Part shown: piece after piece, positions 1 through 11,496 of the stretch
Layout: every line of letters starts with the position of its first letter
Position numbering within the stretch: position 1 is the first letter of the stretch
DNA from: Omphiscola glabra
Lineage: Eukaryota > Mollusca > Gastropoda > Lymnaeidae
NCBI GenBank assembly: GCA_964017045.1
Contig: OZ024794.1
Location: forward strand, 35,693,182-35,757,181
Reading direction: 5' to 3'
Length of the DNA stretch: 64,000 bases
Made by a program: the position numbers and the translations under genes
Notes under the pieces: generated by a model
The model's input: only the letters and a program-made list of their open reading frames with translations
Told to the model about the DNA's origin: nothing
The model's database searches: none

Positions 1-64
1 GGGAATCCGTACAAACTAAGAGCTATATCAAATGTACAAATACACATCCATAGTCACAACAATA

Positions 65-300
65 TTAAAAAAAGGCAGACTGCCCTAGGCAGGACACATT
101 GAAAGGATGCCGGATTCTGGAGCAACAAAAACGATCTACAGGCAGAAACCTAGGGGCTGAGATGGATTGACGATGTAGAGAAGGGCTTACAAAGGTTGGG
201 GTTCGCACATGGAGTTGTAAAGCGATGGATCGATCCCAATGGAAGAATGGGGTGGAGCAGGCCAGGGCCCTAAATGGGATGAAGCGCAACTGATGTAAAC
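65..300 (+). pseudogene. 3' end of a non-LTR retrotransposon reverse transcriptase ORF, frameshifted
   Basis: Conceptual translation needs three frames. Frame one gives AGHIERMPDSGATKTIYRQK, frame two gives LRWIDDVEKGLQRLG, and frame three gives QWKNGVEQARALNGMKRN followed by a stop. The order GH-x-x-RM, then RW-(I/L)-DDV, then W..VV..A..L is the usual C-terminal tail of RTE-like LINE ORF2 proteins, just upstream of the 3' UTR. No RT palm motif lies upstream, because the element is 5'-truncated or runs out of the window. At least two frameshifts make it dead. A second relic with the same RWIDDV tail lies near 17.4 kb. The motif order is seen directly; the clade assignment is inferred. Confidence 0.75.
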
Positions 301-2500
301 ATTTCAGATATTTGGGTGGTAAGCGCTAGAAATAACGATAATAATAGGACATCACTAATTCTTCCACCAGCACAATATTAAATAAATTCACTCCAATTAG
401 GAGCCCTTAGGGTATGTTTTTTATCGAGAGATACTCCTTAGCTTAGACTCGCCCCTTAAAACTTTATAGGAAATTTTTTGATAAATTCAAAATGCAAGAA
501 TGCATTTTTTTACATACCGTAGTTAAATTTAGTTTCGCATCATTAAACACTTAACTGTAGAGCAACGGAAGAGATGCTAGTTAAGATTTTAGGTGTCATT
601 TGACCTAAGAGCCATCGTGTGAGGTCTGCAACCCACATAGCTGCATGGGGCCTCGTATATTTTAGGGGCTTAAAGTTGGGCTGTAATTACATTAAATTAT
701 CCACTTTTACTTCTAGGTAGGGAAGGAAAAACCCGAAAAGTAGCACGGGTGCCATAAAAAGTCAAGCGACGTGTGGTATGCAAACATTTTTTTTTAAATT
801 GAAACTCCATAAAAATAATGAATTTACTACAAAATATTTTTAAAATTAAGAAAAAAGAATTCCTTCCAAAAAAGGTATCCGTCACAAAAAAGAAATGCTA
901 AAATAGTTTTACATTTTGAACGAAAAAGAAAAACAAAAAACATACGTTAATTTAAAAATATTTCCAAGTTTCACCAAAGTCAAAAAGAAAAAAGGCTTTT
1001 CTGTACAAAGGGCTAAAGACTATATCTTTATGGGTTTTCAAAATTGGTATTTATTTAAAAATCATATGTAACCGACATAATTGTTCAGAAGTCAAGAATT
1101 GTTTATAAAAGACTCATATATTTATTAATGTGTGATTTTTTTCCGTATAAAATTAATGTTTCAATTCTCAATCTCAATATTCAGTTGATTGAAATGTTAA
1201 TTAAGAAATTTAGACTACTATAATTTGCTTCAGATCATTACAACTTGCCTCTTCGATATTATACTTGAAAACAATTTTTTTACCAATTCCATATAATTTT
1301 TTTTTAACTACTACCAAAAATGGCATTTACAAGATAATCGAAATACTCGATTTTTTTTTTTCGTTGTTTAAATATATATTATATTCTTTCTACTGGATTA
1401 TCATCTTAAAATATATTTTTTTAAAATAGTTCAAACAGCTGGGGAAGATTGTTTCTTATTATTATATTAACAGAGAAAAGTCATTGGGTATTTAATAAAT
1501 AAAGACTATTTTTAAAATCATTTTACTCTGTTCCCGAAACTGTGTTAAAAAATTAGAAACACTCGATTTAATAATTATGATAAAATGTCCACTATTTGTA
1601 TATAACCGGTAAATTCCTCATTTTTTGTTTTAAAATTATTATTATTATTATTTTTAAATGTTCATTTTATCTATGTCAGTATACATCTATGGAATCTACT
1701 ACATTAAAATGTTTGCTAAAAATGATTTTTTAAAGCATGATACTATTTTACAATATCATTTGAAAACAGATTGCACATGTTTATTTCTTAGCAAGAACTA
1801 CCGGTATATTTAATTTACAGACATTTATATCGATGAAAAGGTAGTTTAATACAGGGTTATTAAAAAGTCTTTCAACTTTTGCAGCTGCAAAATGTAATAA
1901 AATAAAAGATACCGATATCTGCGAATCAGAAAAAGTAAGATTTAGCTTATGATCAGGAGCGGCCAATTTTCAAAACAATACCATATTTATAATCGATTTC
2001 TGCGAGCCTGTAACAAGATTAACCTGAACGCTATGGATCATCAATATATATCGAACAAAGCGATATTTTATTTGTACCAATAATTGTAATCGATTAAAGG
2101 CACACATTTCAATAACTTTAAAATTTTTTATAAAAATTAAATTTAGAGTAGTTTTTTTTTTTTTTAAATTATTTTTTCTTACACATTTTCCCTCGGGGGC
2201 ACTTGACTTGCTCCGGGGGGTATTGCCCCCCCGGAGGTATGCCTGAAAGAAACACTGAACCCCCCTACCCCGAATCCATGAATTCATTTATTCATTTTTT
2301 CCCCTTTGTTAGCAATACACCCAATGGTTTAACGGACATAAAAAGAAATAAGTTCTAGTATCCACATATCTGCCCGCGAGATGAGTTGAGTAGTTTTTGG
2401 TTTTGAAGTCCGCCCGCCCCCCTCCCCGCCCCCCCACACACACACTTAATAATTTGATTCGAAGGATTAGCAAACTTATATAAATGATTTTTAGCCAACG
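301..2500. other. AT-rich non-coding stretch
   Basis: No coding signal, RNA gene or long repeat recognised over about 2.2 kb. The sequence is strongly AT-rich with many A and T runs. A short G/C-rich patch at about 2190-2275, with runs of G and C, interrupts it. The open frames here are short and unlike any family I know. Confidence 0.6.
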
Positions 2501-2506
2501 TGATTC

Positions 2507-4606
2507 ACATTGAAAAGTTCAATGGCTTTTGTCAGTGGGTTATATCAGTGGTCAATGAGTCAACACTACACTAGACATTGATTCCCGTTGACAATTTCAA
2601 TGGCTTTTGTCAGTGGGTTATATCAATGGTCAAGGAGTCAACACTACACTAGACATTGATTCCCGTTGACAATTTCAATGGCTTTTGTCAGTGGGTTATA
2701 TCAATGGTCAAGGAGTCAACACTACACTAGACATTGATTCCCGTTGACAATTTCAATGGCTTTTGTCAGTGGGTTATATCAGTGGTCAATGAGTCAACAC
2801 TACACTAGACATTGATTCCCGTTGACAATTTCAATGGCTTTTGTCAGTGGGTTATATCAATGGTCAAGGAGTCAACACTACACTAGACATTGATTCCCGT
2901 TGACAATTTCAATGGCTTCTGTCAGTGGGTTATATCAGTGGTCAAGGAGTCAACACTACACTAGACATTGATTCCCGTTGACAATTTAAATGGCTTCTGT
3001 CAGTGGGTTATATCAGTGGTCAATGAGTCAACACTACACTAGACATTGATTCCCGTTGACAATTTCAATGGCTTCTGTCAGTGGGTTATATCAATGGTCA
3101 AGGAGTCAACACTACACTAGACATTGATTCCCGTTGACAATTTCAATGGCTTCTGTCAGTGGGTTATATCAGTGGTCAAGGAGTCAACACTACACTAGAC
3201 ATTGATTCCCGTTGACAATTTCAATGGCTTCTGTCAGTGGGTTATATCAGTGGTCAATGAGTCAACACTACACTAGACATTGATTCCCGTTGACAATTTC
3301 AATGGCTTTTGTCAGTGGGTTATATCAGTGGTCAATGAGTCAACACTACACTAGACATTGATTCCCGTTGACAATTTCAATGGCTTTTGTCAGTGGGTTA
3401 TATCAATGGTCAAGGAGTCAACACTACACTAGACATTGATTCCCGTTGACAATTTCAATGGCTTTTGTCAGTGGGTTATATCAATGGTCAAGGAGTCAAC
3501 ACTACACTAGACATTGATTCCCGTTGACAATTTCAATGGCTTTTGTCAGTGGGTTATATCAGTGGTCAATGAGTCAACACTACACTAGACATTGATTCCC
3601 GTTGACAATTTCAATGGCTTTTGTCAGTGGGTTATATCAATGGTCAAGGAGTCAACACTACACTAGACATTGATTCCCGTTGACAATTTCAATGGCTTTT
3701 GTCAGTGGGTTATATCAGTGGTCAATGAGTCAACACTACACTAGACATTGATTCCCGTTGACAATTTCAATGGCTTTTGTCAGTGGGTTATATCAATGGT
3801 CAAGGAGTCAACACTACACTAGACATTGATTCCCGTTGACAATTTCAATGGCTTCTGTCAGTGGGTTATATCAGTGGTCAAGGAGTCAACACTACACTAG
3901 ACATTGATTCCCGTTGACAATTTAAATGGCTTCTGTCAGTGGGTTATATCAGTGGTCAATGAGTCAACACTACACTAGACATTGATTCCCGTTGACAATT
4001 TCAATGGCTTCTGTCAGTGGGTTATATCAATGGTCAAGGAGTCAACACTACACTAGACATTGATTCCCGTTGACAATTTCAATGGCTTCTGTCAGTGGGT
4101 TATATCAGTGGTCCTGGAGTCAACACTACACTAGACATTGATTCCCGTTGACAATTTCAATGGCTTCTGTCAGTGGGTTATATCAGTGGTCAATGAGTCA
4201 ACACTACACTAGACATTGATTCCCGTTGACAATTTCAATGGCTTTTGTCAGTGGGTTATATCAGTGGTCAATGAGTCAACACTACACTAGACATTGATTC
4301 CCGTTGACAATTTCAATGGCTTTTGTCAGTGGGTTATATCAATGGTCAAGGAGTCAACACTACACTAGACATTGATTCCCGTTGACAATTTCAATGGCTT
4401 TTGTCAGTGGGTTATATCAATGGTCAAGGAGTCAACACTACACTAGACATTGATTCCCGTTGACAATTTCAATGGCTTTTGTCAGTGGGTTATATCAGTG
4501 GTCAATGAGTCAACACTACACTAGACATTGATTCCCGTTGACAATTTCAATGGCTTTTGTCAGTGGGCTATATCAGTGGTCAAGGAGTCAACACTACACT
4601 AGACAT
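2507..4606. repeat. 78-bp satellite array, about 27 units, with higher-order structure
   Basis: The 6-mer GTTGAC recurs at 2587, 2665, 2743 and so on, exactly every 78 bp, to the unit starting at 4537. Units differ at a few diagnostic sites: cttTtg/cttCtg; cAatgg/cGgtgg-type and aaGg/aaTg changes after ttatatc; and a rare aatttAaatgg. The pattern of variants is periodic and defines blocks of about 10-12 units. The left edge is degenerate and the right edge is sharp, at the change to gtagcaggacg. There is no coding frame. Confidence 0.95.
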
Positions 4607-4724
4607 GTAGCAGGACGCAGTCAAAACTTCTGTCACAAGAATATTCACCTGATCCCCGCATCGCGGTGGCTGCCCCCCTGTTCCGAGACAAGAACAGAGG
4701 ATTTTTAAAAATATTTTTCTAACA

Positions 4725-4921
4725 CAGCTGTTCTCAGCCTGTGGGTCGCGACCTCTTTGGGGGTCGAATGAAGTTTTCACAGGGGTCGCCTAAGACCATC
4801 GGAAAGCACATATAATCTTCAGTTATGAACTAGCAACGAAACAAATTTTGTGGCTGGGTGTCGCCACAACATAAGGAGCTGTATTAAAGGGTCGCGACAT
4901 TAGGAAGGTTGAGAACCACTG
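4725..4921. mobile_element. SPIN-like hAT miniature element, copy 1
   Basis: This 197-bp element starts CAGCTGTTCTCAGCCTGTGG and ends GGTTGAGAACCACTG. The inner ends carry GGGTCGCGACC and GGTCGCGAC. Flanks are TTCTAACA and CTTTAACA, which match at 6 of 8 positions, as expected for a degraded 8-bp hAT target duplication. The internal text (GGGTCGCCTAAGACCATCGG and GTAGCAACGAAA-like) matches my memory of the non-autonomous SPIN consensus. No transposase is encoded; it would have been moved in trans. Confidence 0.85.
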
Positions 4922-5265
4922 CTTTAACAGAACCGTCTGTGGAACATTCTGGAAGTCTTTGAGCATATGGAACCATCATGCGGCCTACTGGTTTACGTAT
5001 GAAGTATGCGGCTAGAGTCGGGTGTGAATTACAAACAATTTTCACCGATATATCACCTGCATACGTCACACCAGGTAACCAGCGGAATGGAATACTGGCA
5101 TTCTCAGACCCGACTGTGGGGGTGGGTAGTGGTGGTTAAAGATGGTGGGTAGGGGTGATGTCCCAGACTTCGGGGAGTCCTGACAGAAATAGTTTGAAAC
5201 ATTCTAATTAACATAACGTTTCAGGTGTGCCCTTGACCCTGTGGGGTGAACAATAAGCTGTAACG
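4922..5265. other. Unique sequence between SPIN-like element and 50-bp array
   Basis: No gene or repeat recognised. It contains a short G-rich stretch near 5120-5160. Confidence 0.5.
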
Positions 5266-5267
5266 GA

Positions 5268-5955
5268 AGAAATAGACGACTGAGCTATAGATTAAGAAAT
5301 AGGCGTCGGAGATACAGTGAGAAACAGACAACTGAGCTAGCGTAAGAAACAGGCGTCGGAGATACAGTGAGAAATAGAGGAGTGGGCTAGCGTAAGATAT
5401 ATGAGTCGGAGATACAGTGAGAAATCGAGGCGTCAGCTAGAGTAAGAAACAGGCGTCGGAGATACAGTGAGAAATGGACGAGTGAGCTGAAGTAAGAAAC
5501 AGGCGTCAGAGATACAGTGAGACATAGAGGAGTGAGCTAAAGTAAGAAACAGGCGTCGGAGATACAGTGAGATATAGAGGAGTGAGCTAGCGTAAGAAAT
5601 ATGAGTCGGAGATACAGTGAGAAATCGAGGCGTCAGCTAGAGTAAGAAACAGGCGTCGGAGATACAGTGAGAAATGGACGAGTGAGCTGAAGTAAGAAAC
5701 AGGCGTCAGAGATACAGTGAGACATAGAGGAGTGAGCTAAAGTAAGAAACAGGCGTCAGAGATACAGTGAGACATAGAGAAGTGAGCTGAAGTAAGAAAT
5801 AGGCGTCAGAGATACAGTGAGACATAGAGAAGTGAGCTGAAGTAAGAAATAGGCATCGGAGATACAGTGAGAAACAGAGGAGTGAGCTAAAGTAAGAAAC
5901 AGGCGTCAGAGATACAGTTTGAAATAAACGACTCAGCTAAAGTAAGAAACAGGCG
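5268..5955. repeat. 50-bp tandem array, about 13 units
   Basis: GATACAGTGA recurs at 5311, 5361, 5411 and every 50 bp to 5861, then a variant at 5911. Units alternate between aGAGGAGTGAGCTA, GACGAGTGAGCT and CGAGGCGTCAGCT versions. One three-unit string appears twice, at about 5380-5530 and 5580-5730. Non-coding. Confidence 0.93.
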
Positions 5956-5956
5956 T

Positions 5957-6486
5957 GAAGTGGGTGGTGTGTGTACCATGTCGTGAGGTGGATGTTGTGA
6001 GGTTGATAAAGTGAAGTGGGTGGTGTTAGTACCATGTCGTGAGGCGGATGTTGTGAGGTTGATAGAGTGAAGTGGGTGGTGTGTGTAACATGTCGTGAGG
6101 CGGATGTTGTGAGGTTGATAGAGTGAAGTGGGTGGTGTGTGTACCATGTCGTGAGGCGGATGTTGTGAGGTTGATAGAGTGAAGTGGGTGGTGTGTGTAA
6201 CATGTCGTGAGGCGGATGTTGTGAGGTTGATAGAGTGAAGTGGGTGGTGTGTGTACCATGTCGTGAGGCGGATGTTGTGAGGTTGATAGAGTGAAGTGGG
6301 TGGTGTGTGTACCATGTCGTGAGGCGGATGTTGTGAGGTTGATAGAGTGAAGTGGGTGGTGTGTGTACCATGTCGTGAGGCGGATGTTGTGAGGTTGATA
6401 GAGTGAAGTGGGTGGTGTGTGTACCATGTCGTGAGGCGGATGTTGTGAGGTTGATAGAGTGAAATGGGTGGTGTGTGTACCATGCT
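5957..6486. repeat. 56-bp tandem array, about 9.5 units
   Basis: GAAGTGGGTGG recurs at about 5957, 6013, 6069 and 6125 (56-bp period). Units are nearly identical, with a C/A change in gtgtgtaCC(A)TG. The unit lacks stop codons and its length is not a multiple of three, so the minus strand stays open in all three frames and gives spurious open frames of up to about 198 codons. Confidence 0.95.
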
Positions 6487-7243
6487 ATGAGGCTGAAGGA
6501 GGCCTTTTCAAAGCTTTGGCTAAAAATTATCTTAATTTTTTTGTTATGTCAGTTGCCGTTTGTGCATCTGCTCCATCCCTTGCGACGAATGCAGCCCTGG
6601 ATTCTTGCCCTTGTTTTCCTGTCGCATTCTTTGGGAAATCCGCCAGTAACAAGACCCTGACAGTTGCTCTTTCGTGTCCCGCCCACCACACCGTGTATGA
6701 CGTCACCTCTCCCTTCCTGTCGGTCTTACACAATGGCAGTGATGTCTGAGATGACAAAGGCAGCAATAAAGAATGCAAACATTGGCAGCAATAAAGAATG
6801 CAAACATTTCAAAAGTCCTTGTCCACAAATGTCTACAAGACACAACGACCAACTATGTCCAGGTGAACGACATTTAGCTATGACAAACTAAGTAACAGAT
6901 TTTTAAAAAAATATGTTAACTGTGGCAAGAGAGACATTTGAAAAGTCCTTCATCCGAAAATTTGGTTATCTGCATTGGGAAATAACGGGTTGAGTCACAC
7001 GAAGAAGTCATTGCCGACAATGCTGGAGTGGTAAAACAAAATCAACCCGTGACCTATACGCCCGCTGGTACAGGGGTTTAGGTGACCTTTCTGACAGTGG
7101 GATGGGGGGTCAATCCGGGATGGGGGGGTTAATCTTTGGGGGTTCAATCCTTGGGGGGAGGTCCAGACCCCGGATGACCCCACCCGCACCTCCGGCCAGC
7201 TACGCCCCTAGATTAATGTTAGAATGTCCATGAAACTTTAGAC
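6487..7243. other. Unique sequence, no gene recognised
   Basis: It holds a 26-bp direct duplication near 6755-6808 (ggcagcaataaagaatgcaa, twice). It also has a G-rich tract at about 7095-7165 ending in CCGGCCAGCTACGCCCCTA. That ending resembles the terminus of some hAT miniatures (CAGGGGCGTAGC type when reversed), but I could not find a partner end or a target duplication. Confidence 0.45.
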
Positions 7244-7637
7244 CAGTGATTCCCAAAGTGGTCTATATGTGGACGACAACTTGCAAGGGTCCCTGTCAGC
7301 GAGAAAAAAAAATTAAAGGTCCGTGAAATGAAAATGGGGGTCAACGATAGTGGATCTCATGTAAGCAGGTCGTGACTTCTATTTTGTCATTCCATGAATG
7401 GAATCATCCACATATACAGATAGTACCTATTTACTTACATAATATTACCTTAAAATATAAAGACATATATCTTCATACATAAATAATCAAAGTAATTATG
7501 AAGTAAAAAAAAATTGAAACGTAAAAATTTTAAGAACTATTATAAACTAGCAGGTAATATCAGGTAAGCAGGAGATCTACACAAAACCGAAAAACATGGC
7601 AAGGGGTCTACGAGACAAAAAGGTTCGGGGACCTCTG
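7244..7637. mobile_element. hAT-type miniature element with perfect 8-bp target duplication
   Basis: This 394-bp element begins CAGTGATTCCCAAAGTGGTC. Its reversed other end reads CAGAGGTCCCCGAACCTTTT. Both ends fit the common hAT terminal pattern CAGnGGTnCnCAA. The 8 bp on both sides are identical, CTTTAGAC (7236-7243 and 7638-7645). The inside is AT-rich and has no transposase. The TIRs are imperfect, so it is an old insertion. Confidence 0.85.
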
Positions 7638-7737
7638 CTTTAGACCAACAAACGTACCATTGATTTCTTTGCTAAAGATTTTAAGCTTTCCTATTTGTTG
7701 TTGTTGTTCGTATTTCCCAATGCAATAATGAGAACAT

Positions 7738-8728
7738 GTTAGGCAACCCTAAGCCAAAGACAACTCTAATCCTAAGACAACCCTAATCCTAAGACAACCC
7801 TAAGCCAAAGACAACCCTAATCCTAAGACAACTCTAAGCCTAAGACAACACTAAGCCTTGGACAACCCTAAGCCTAAGACAAACCTAAGCCTAAGACAAC
7901 CCTAAGCCAAAGACAACCCTAATTCTAAGGCAACCCTAATCCTAAGACAACCCTAAGCCTAAGACAAACCTAAGCCTAAGACAACCCTACGCCAAAGACA
8001 ACCCTAATTCTAAGGCAACCCTAATCCTAAGACAACCCTAAGCCAAAGACAACCCTAATTCTAAGACAAACCTAATCCTAAGACAACCCTAAGCCAAAGA
8101 CAACCCTAAGCATAAGAAAACCCTAAGCCAAAGACAACCCTAATCCTAAGACAACCCTAAGCCTAAGAAAACCCTAAGCCAAAGACAACCCTAAGCCAAA
8201 GACAACCCTAAGCCAAAGACAACCCTAAGCCTTGGACAACCCTAAGCCAAAGACAACCCTAAGCCTTGGACAACCCAAAGCCAAAGACAACCCTAAGCCT
8301 TGGACAACCCTAAGCCAAAGACAACCCTTAGCCTTGGACAACCCTAAGCCAAAGACAACCCTAAGCCTTGGACAACCCTAAGCCAAAGACAACCCTAATT
8401 CTATAACAACCTTAAGCCTAAGACAACCCTAATCCTAAGATAACCCTTAGCCTAAGACAACCCTAAGCCTAAGACAACCTTTAGCCTAAGACAATCCTAA
8501 GCCTAAGACAACCCTATCCCTAAGACAACCCTTAACCTAAGGCAACCCTAAGCTTAAGACAACTCTAACCCTAAGACAACCCTAAGCCTAAGACAACCTT
8601 AAGCCTAAGACAACCCTAAGCCTAAGACAACCTTAAGCCTAAGACAACCCTAAGCCTAAGACAACCCTAAGCCTAAGACAACCTTAAGCCTATGACAACC
8701 TTAAGCCTAAGACAACCCTAAGCCTAAG
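7738..8728 (+). repeat. 17-bp tandem array, orientation A, about 58 units
   Basis: The basic unit is CCTAAGACAACCCTAAG (17 bp). Common variants are CCAAAGACAACCCTAAG and CCTTGGACAACCCTAAG, mixed irregularly. Between about 8215 and 8390 the last two alternate as a 34-bp dimer. Each unit carries CCCTAA. The same unit occurs in the opposite orientation at 13355-14037. Confidence 0.93.
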
Positions 8729-9122
8729 CGGCCATTTAAGCTCGTGTAGGTTCAAGTGGCTATTGCAACCCAAGGGCAGACAGCTCTTTGCTGGGTATAT
8801 CAGTTAGACCAACGCCAGAGATTATGGACTACATGAAAACGTCTAGAGTCTAGAGAGAGCAGAGGGAGGGATTGCCTAATATTATGGCTATATCAAGTTA
8901 CTTTCAGCATTTATCTCAGGTACTGTCAGTTTTAGGTAGAAAGCGAACAAATGGCGCAGACTAGAGAAAACCAGCCAAGCAATGGCGCCGACAATGCGAG
9001 CACTTCCCATCTACTGACGACACATGACAAAATGTTCATTCACGTAACCCACGTTAGAAGAATCCCAATAAGTGCAACTTTTGGGGGAATTTAATTTGTG
9101 CCCCTATTGAGCACGGCGGCGT
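8729..9122. other. Unique spacer between 17-bp and 16-bp arrays
   Basis: No coding or repeat signal recognised in this stretch of about 390 bp. Confidence 0.5.
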
Positions 9123-9690
9123 TACAGCCATACAAACATACAGCCATACAAACATACAGGCATACAAACATACAGGCATACACACATACAGCCATACAAA
9201 CATACATGTATACAAACATACAGCCATACAAACATACAACCATACAAACATACAGCCATACAAACATACAGCCATACAAACATACAGCCATACAAACATA
9301 AAACCATACAAACATACAGCCATGCAAACATACAGCCATACAAACATACAGCCATACAACATACAGCCATACAAACATACAGCCATACAAACATACAGCC
9401 ATACAAACATACAGCCATACAAACATACAGCCATACAAACATACAGCCATACAAACATACAGCCATACAAACATACAGCCATACAAACATACAGCCATAC
9501 AAACATACAGCCATACAAACATACAGCCATACAAACATACAGCCATACAAACATACAGCCATACAAACATACAGCCATACAAACATAAAATCATACAAAC
9601 ATACAGCCATACAAACATACAGCCATACAAACATAAAACCATACAAACATAAAACCATACAAACATACAGCCATGCAAACATACAGCCAT
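9123..9690. repeat. 16-bp tandem array, about 35 units
   Basis: The unit is CATACAAACATACAGC. There are occasional variants (aaaCC, caGGcatac, tgtatac) and one short unit near 9359. Neither strand of the unit contains a stop codon, and 16 is not a multiple of three, so several frames stay open and spell a 16-residue cycle rich in Cys, Tyr and Met on the minus strand. This is a repeat artefact, not a gene. Confidence 0.95.
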
Positions 9691-9765
9691 AGAGAATTAT
9701 TATTTGTGATGATGAACATAAAAAAAGTGAGAATTGATGGATGAGTAGTGGACTTTTTAGTATAG

Positions 9766-10168
9766 GGCAGTAAGCAGTTGACAGTCAGCAGTGGGAATTA
9801 AGTAGAAGGTAGTCAGCAGTGTACAGTCAGCAGTGGGCATTAAGTAGAAGGCAGTCAGCGGTTGACAGTCAGCAGTGGGCATTCAGTAGAGGGCAGTCAT
9901 CCGTGGGCAGTCAGCAGTGGGCATTAAGTAGAGGGCAGTCAGCGGTGGACAGTCAGCAGTGGGCATTCAGTAGAGGGCAGTCAGCAGTGGGCAGTCAGCA
10001 GTGGGCATTAAGTAGAGCGCAGTCAGCAGTGGGCATTAAGTAGAGCGCAGTCAGCAGTGGGCATTAAGTAGAGGCAGTCAGCCGTGGAATTTAGCAGTGG
10101 ACACCAAGAAGGCAGCTAGCAGTGCGCAGTCAGCAGTGGTCAGTCAGCAGTGGACAGTCTGCAGTGTA
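9766..10168. repeat. 42-bp array built from 14-bp subunits
   Basis: CAGTCAGCAGTGGGCATT recurs at about 9782, 9824, 9866, 9908 and 9950 (42 bp). Inside each unit the 14-mer CAGTCAGCAGTGGG and its relatives (cagtcagcggttga, cagtcatccgtggg) are visible. The array therefore looks like a trimerised 14-bp ancestor. The right end frays into 14-bp steps. Confidence 0.88.
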
Positions 10169-10428
10169 ATGTTGTTGAACTCACACTCAGAAGAGCACAT
10201 TTAAATATATCGTAACATCATACACAAAACACCGTAACATCAGGCCTGCACAACATACGGCCTGCGGAGTATGTACCATAAACTACTATCAATGTAACAT
10301 AATATTATATAGAGAAACATTATAAAAAAAGTACACGGGTAGAAATAAAATACAGGGAAAGCCTTTAATCCATAAATGGAAACGTTTCTCAGACAGTTGA
10401 ACAACAGTTTAACATAATAGATAGAGAT
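10169..10428. other. Unique AT-rich spacer
   Basis: No feature recognised in this stretch of about 260 bp between the 42-bp array and the next candidate element. Confidence 0.4.
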
Positions 10429-10648
10429 CAGGGGTTCTCACAATGGGTAGTAAGGTGTTCAGTGGTGCGAAGTGCTAACAGACATGTAGGATGGAGAGGG
10501 CCCATGTGATTAACAAATGGTGTGCTGGTGACCATTGCATTTTTTGTCAACTGGTGGCATTGTAACCAAAACAAGAAAGTGAGGATGACCTTACAAACCC
10601 AAGTGGGGGTGGGGGAGTGAATGACCCCAAAACATTGGACTACTACTG
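10429..10648. mobile_element. Possible degraded hAT-like miniature
   Basis: The left end CAGGGGTTCTCACAATGGG and the reversed right end CAGTAGTAGTCCAATG are partly alike and hAT-like. The supposed 8-bp flanks (ATAGAGAT and AATGCAAA) agree poorly. This may be a decayed insertion or chance similarity. Confidence 0.3.
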
Positions 10649-10804
10649 AATGCAAAGCAGCTTAATTCACTTGCTAGCCTACTGAAATCTGACAAATGTC
10701 TGTTTTTAAAACGAGGATTCGACCTTTGACAACATGTTCTTTTAAGGAATAAAACCAATTTATAACAACAACATTTCAGGTGTTTATATTGACTACAGTG
10801 TACT

Positions 10805-11268
10805 CTTTGAGTGCCCCCAGTCATGTCCTTTTTGGGTGCCCCCAGTCATGGCATCTTTGGGTGCCCCCAGTCATGGCATCTTTGGGGGCCCCCAGTCATG
10901 GCATCTTTGGGTGCCCCCAGTCATGTCATCTTTGGGTGCCTTCGTCATGTCATCTTTGGGTGCCCCCAGTCATGTCATCTTTGGGTGCCCCCAGTCATGT
11001 CATCTTAGGTGCCCCTGTCATGTCATCTTTGGGTGCCCCCATTCATGTTATCTTTGGGTGCCCCCCAGTCATGTCATCTTTGGGTGGCCCCAGTCATGTC
11101 ATCTTTGGGTGGCCCCAGTCATGTCATCTTTGGGTGGCCCCAGTCATGTCATCTTTGGGTGGCCCAGTCATTTCATCTTTGGGTGCCACCCAGTCATGTC
11201 ATCTTTGGGTGCCCCCAGTCATGTCCTCTTTGTGAGCCCCCACCCAGTCATGTCCCATTTGGAGGCCC
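10805..11268. repeat. 25-bp tandem array, about 18 units
   Basis: CAGTCATG recurs every 25 bp (for example 10818 and 10843). The unit is CAGTCATGTCATCTTTGGGTGCCCC. Early units have GGC for GTC; later ones have GGTGGCC for GGTGCCC. Small indels near 10940, 11005, 11160 and 11240 shift the frame, which lets all three plus frames look open for 90-160 codons. Not a gene. Confidence 0.93.
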
Positions 11269-11496
11269 ACAACTGTTTTAAATTCTCGGTTTCCGATCCT
11301 GGTTTTCGCACAGGGTATTCTTAATGGATTGGTTACTGTTGCTATTGTAATATCAATAAGTTTAAAACACATTTCTACTCCATTGCCCTGGTAGCTAGAA
11401 TCGACATAAGATCTGCTTGTTGCTTAATTGAATCGAACAGTTACAATTTGAATATTCTATTTAACAACTCCACCTGGTGGAGTGCATCATTTAAAG

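Noticed and set aside
5887..6483. Overlapping minus-strand frames of 133-198 codons with a His/Thr/Pro-rich repeat
   Set aside because: They are the three frames of a stop-free 56-bp array; all are open for the same trivial reason, with no start context or domain.
6459..6891. Short plus-strand frames at 6.46-6.89 kb
   Set aside because: Overlapping frames of 60-96 codons in several registers, without domain or codon pattern; partly derived from the adjacent array.
7738..8728. Interstitial telomere
   Set aside because: CCCTAA words are isolated by a fixed 11-bp spacer; there is no run of (CCCTAA)n.
9054..9690. Cys/Tyr/Met-rich 174-199-codon frames that look like a repetitive secreted or membrane protein
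   Set aside because: Produced by the 16-bp array in every frame of one strand. There is no signal peptide in a unique region and no family match.
10780..11324. Plus-strand frames of about 150-160 codons across 10.8-11.3 kb
   Set aside because: Read-through of the 25-bp array; indels move the repeat between frames without effect on openness.
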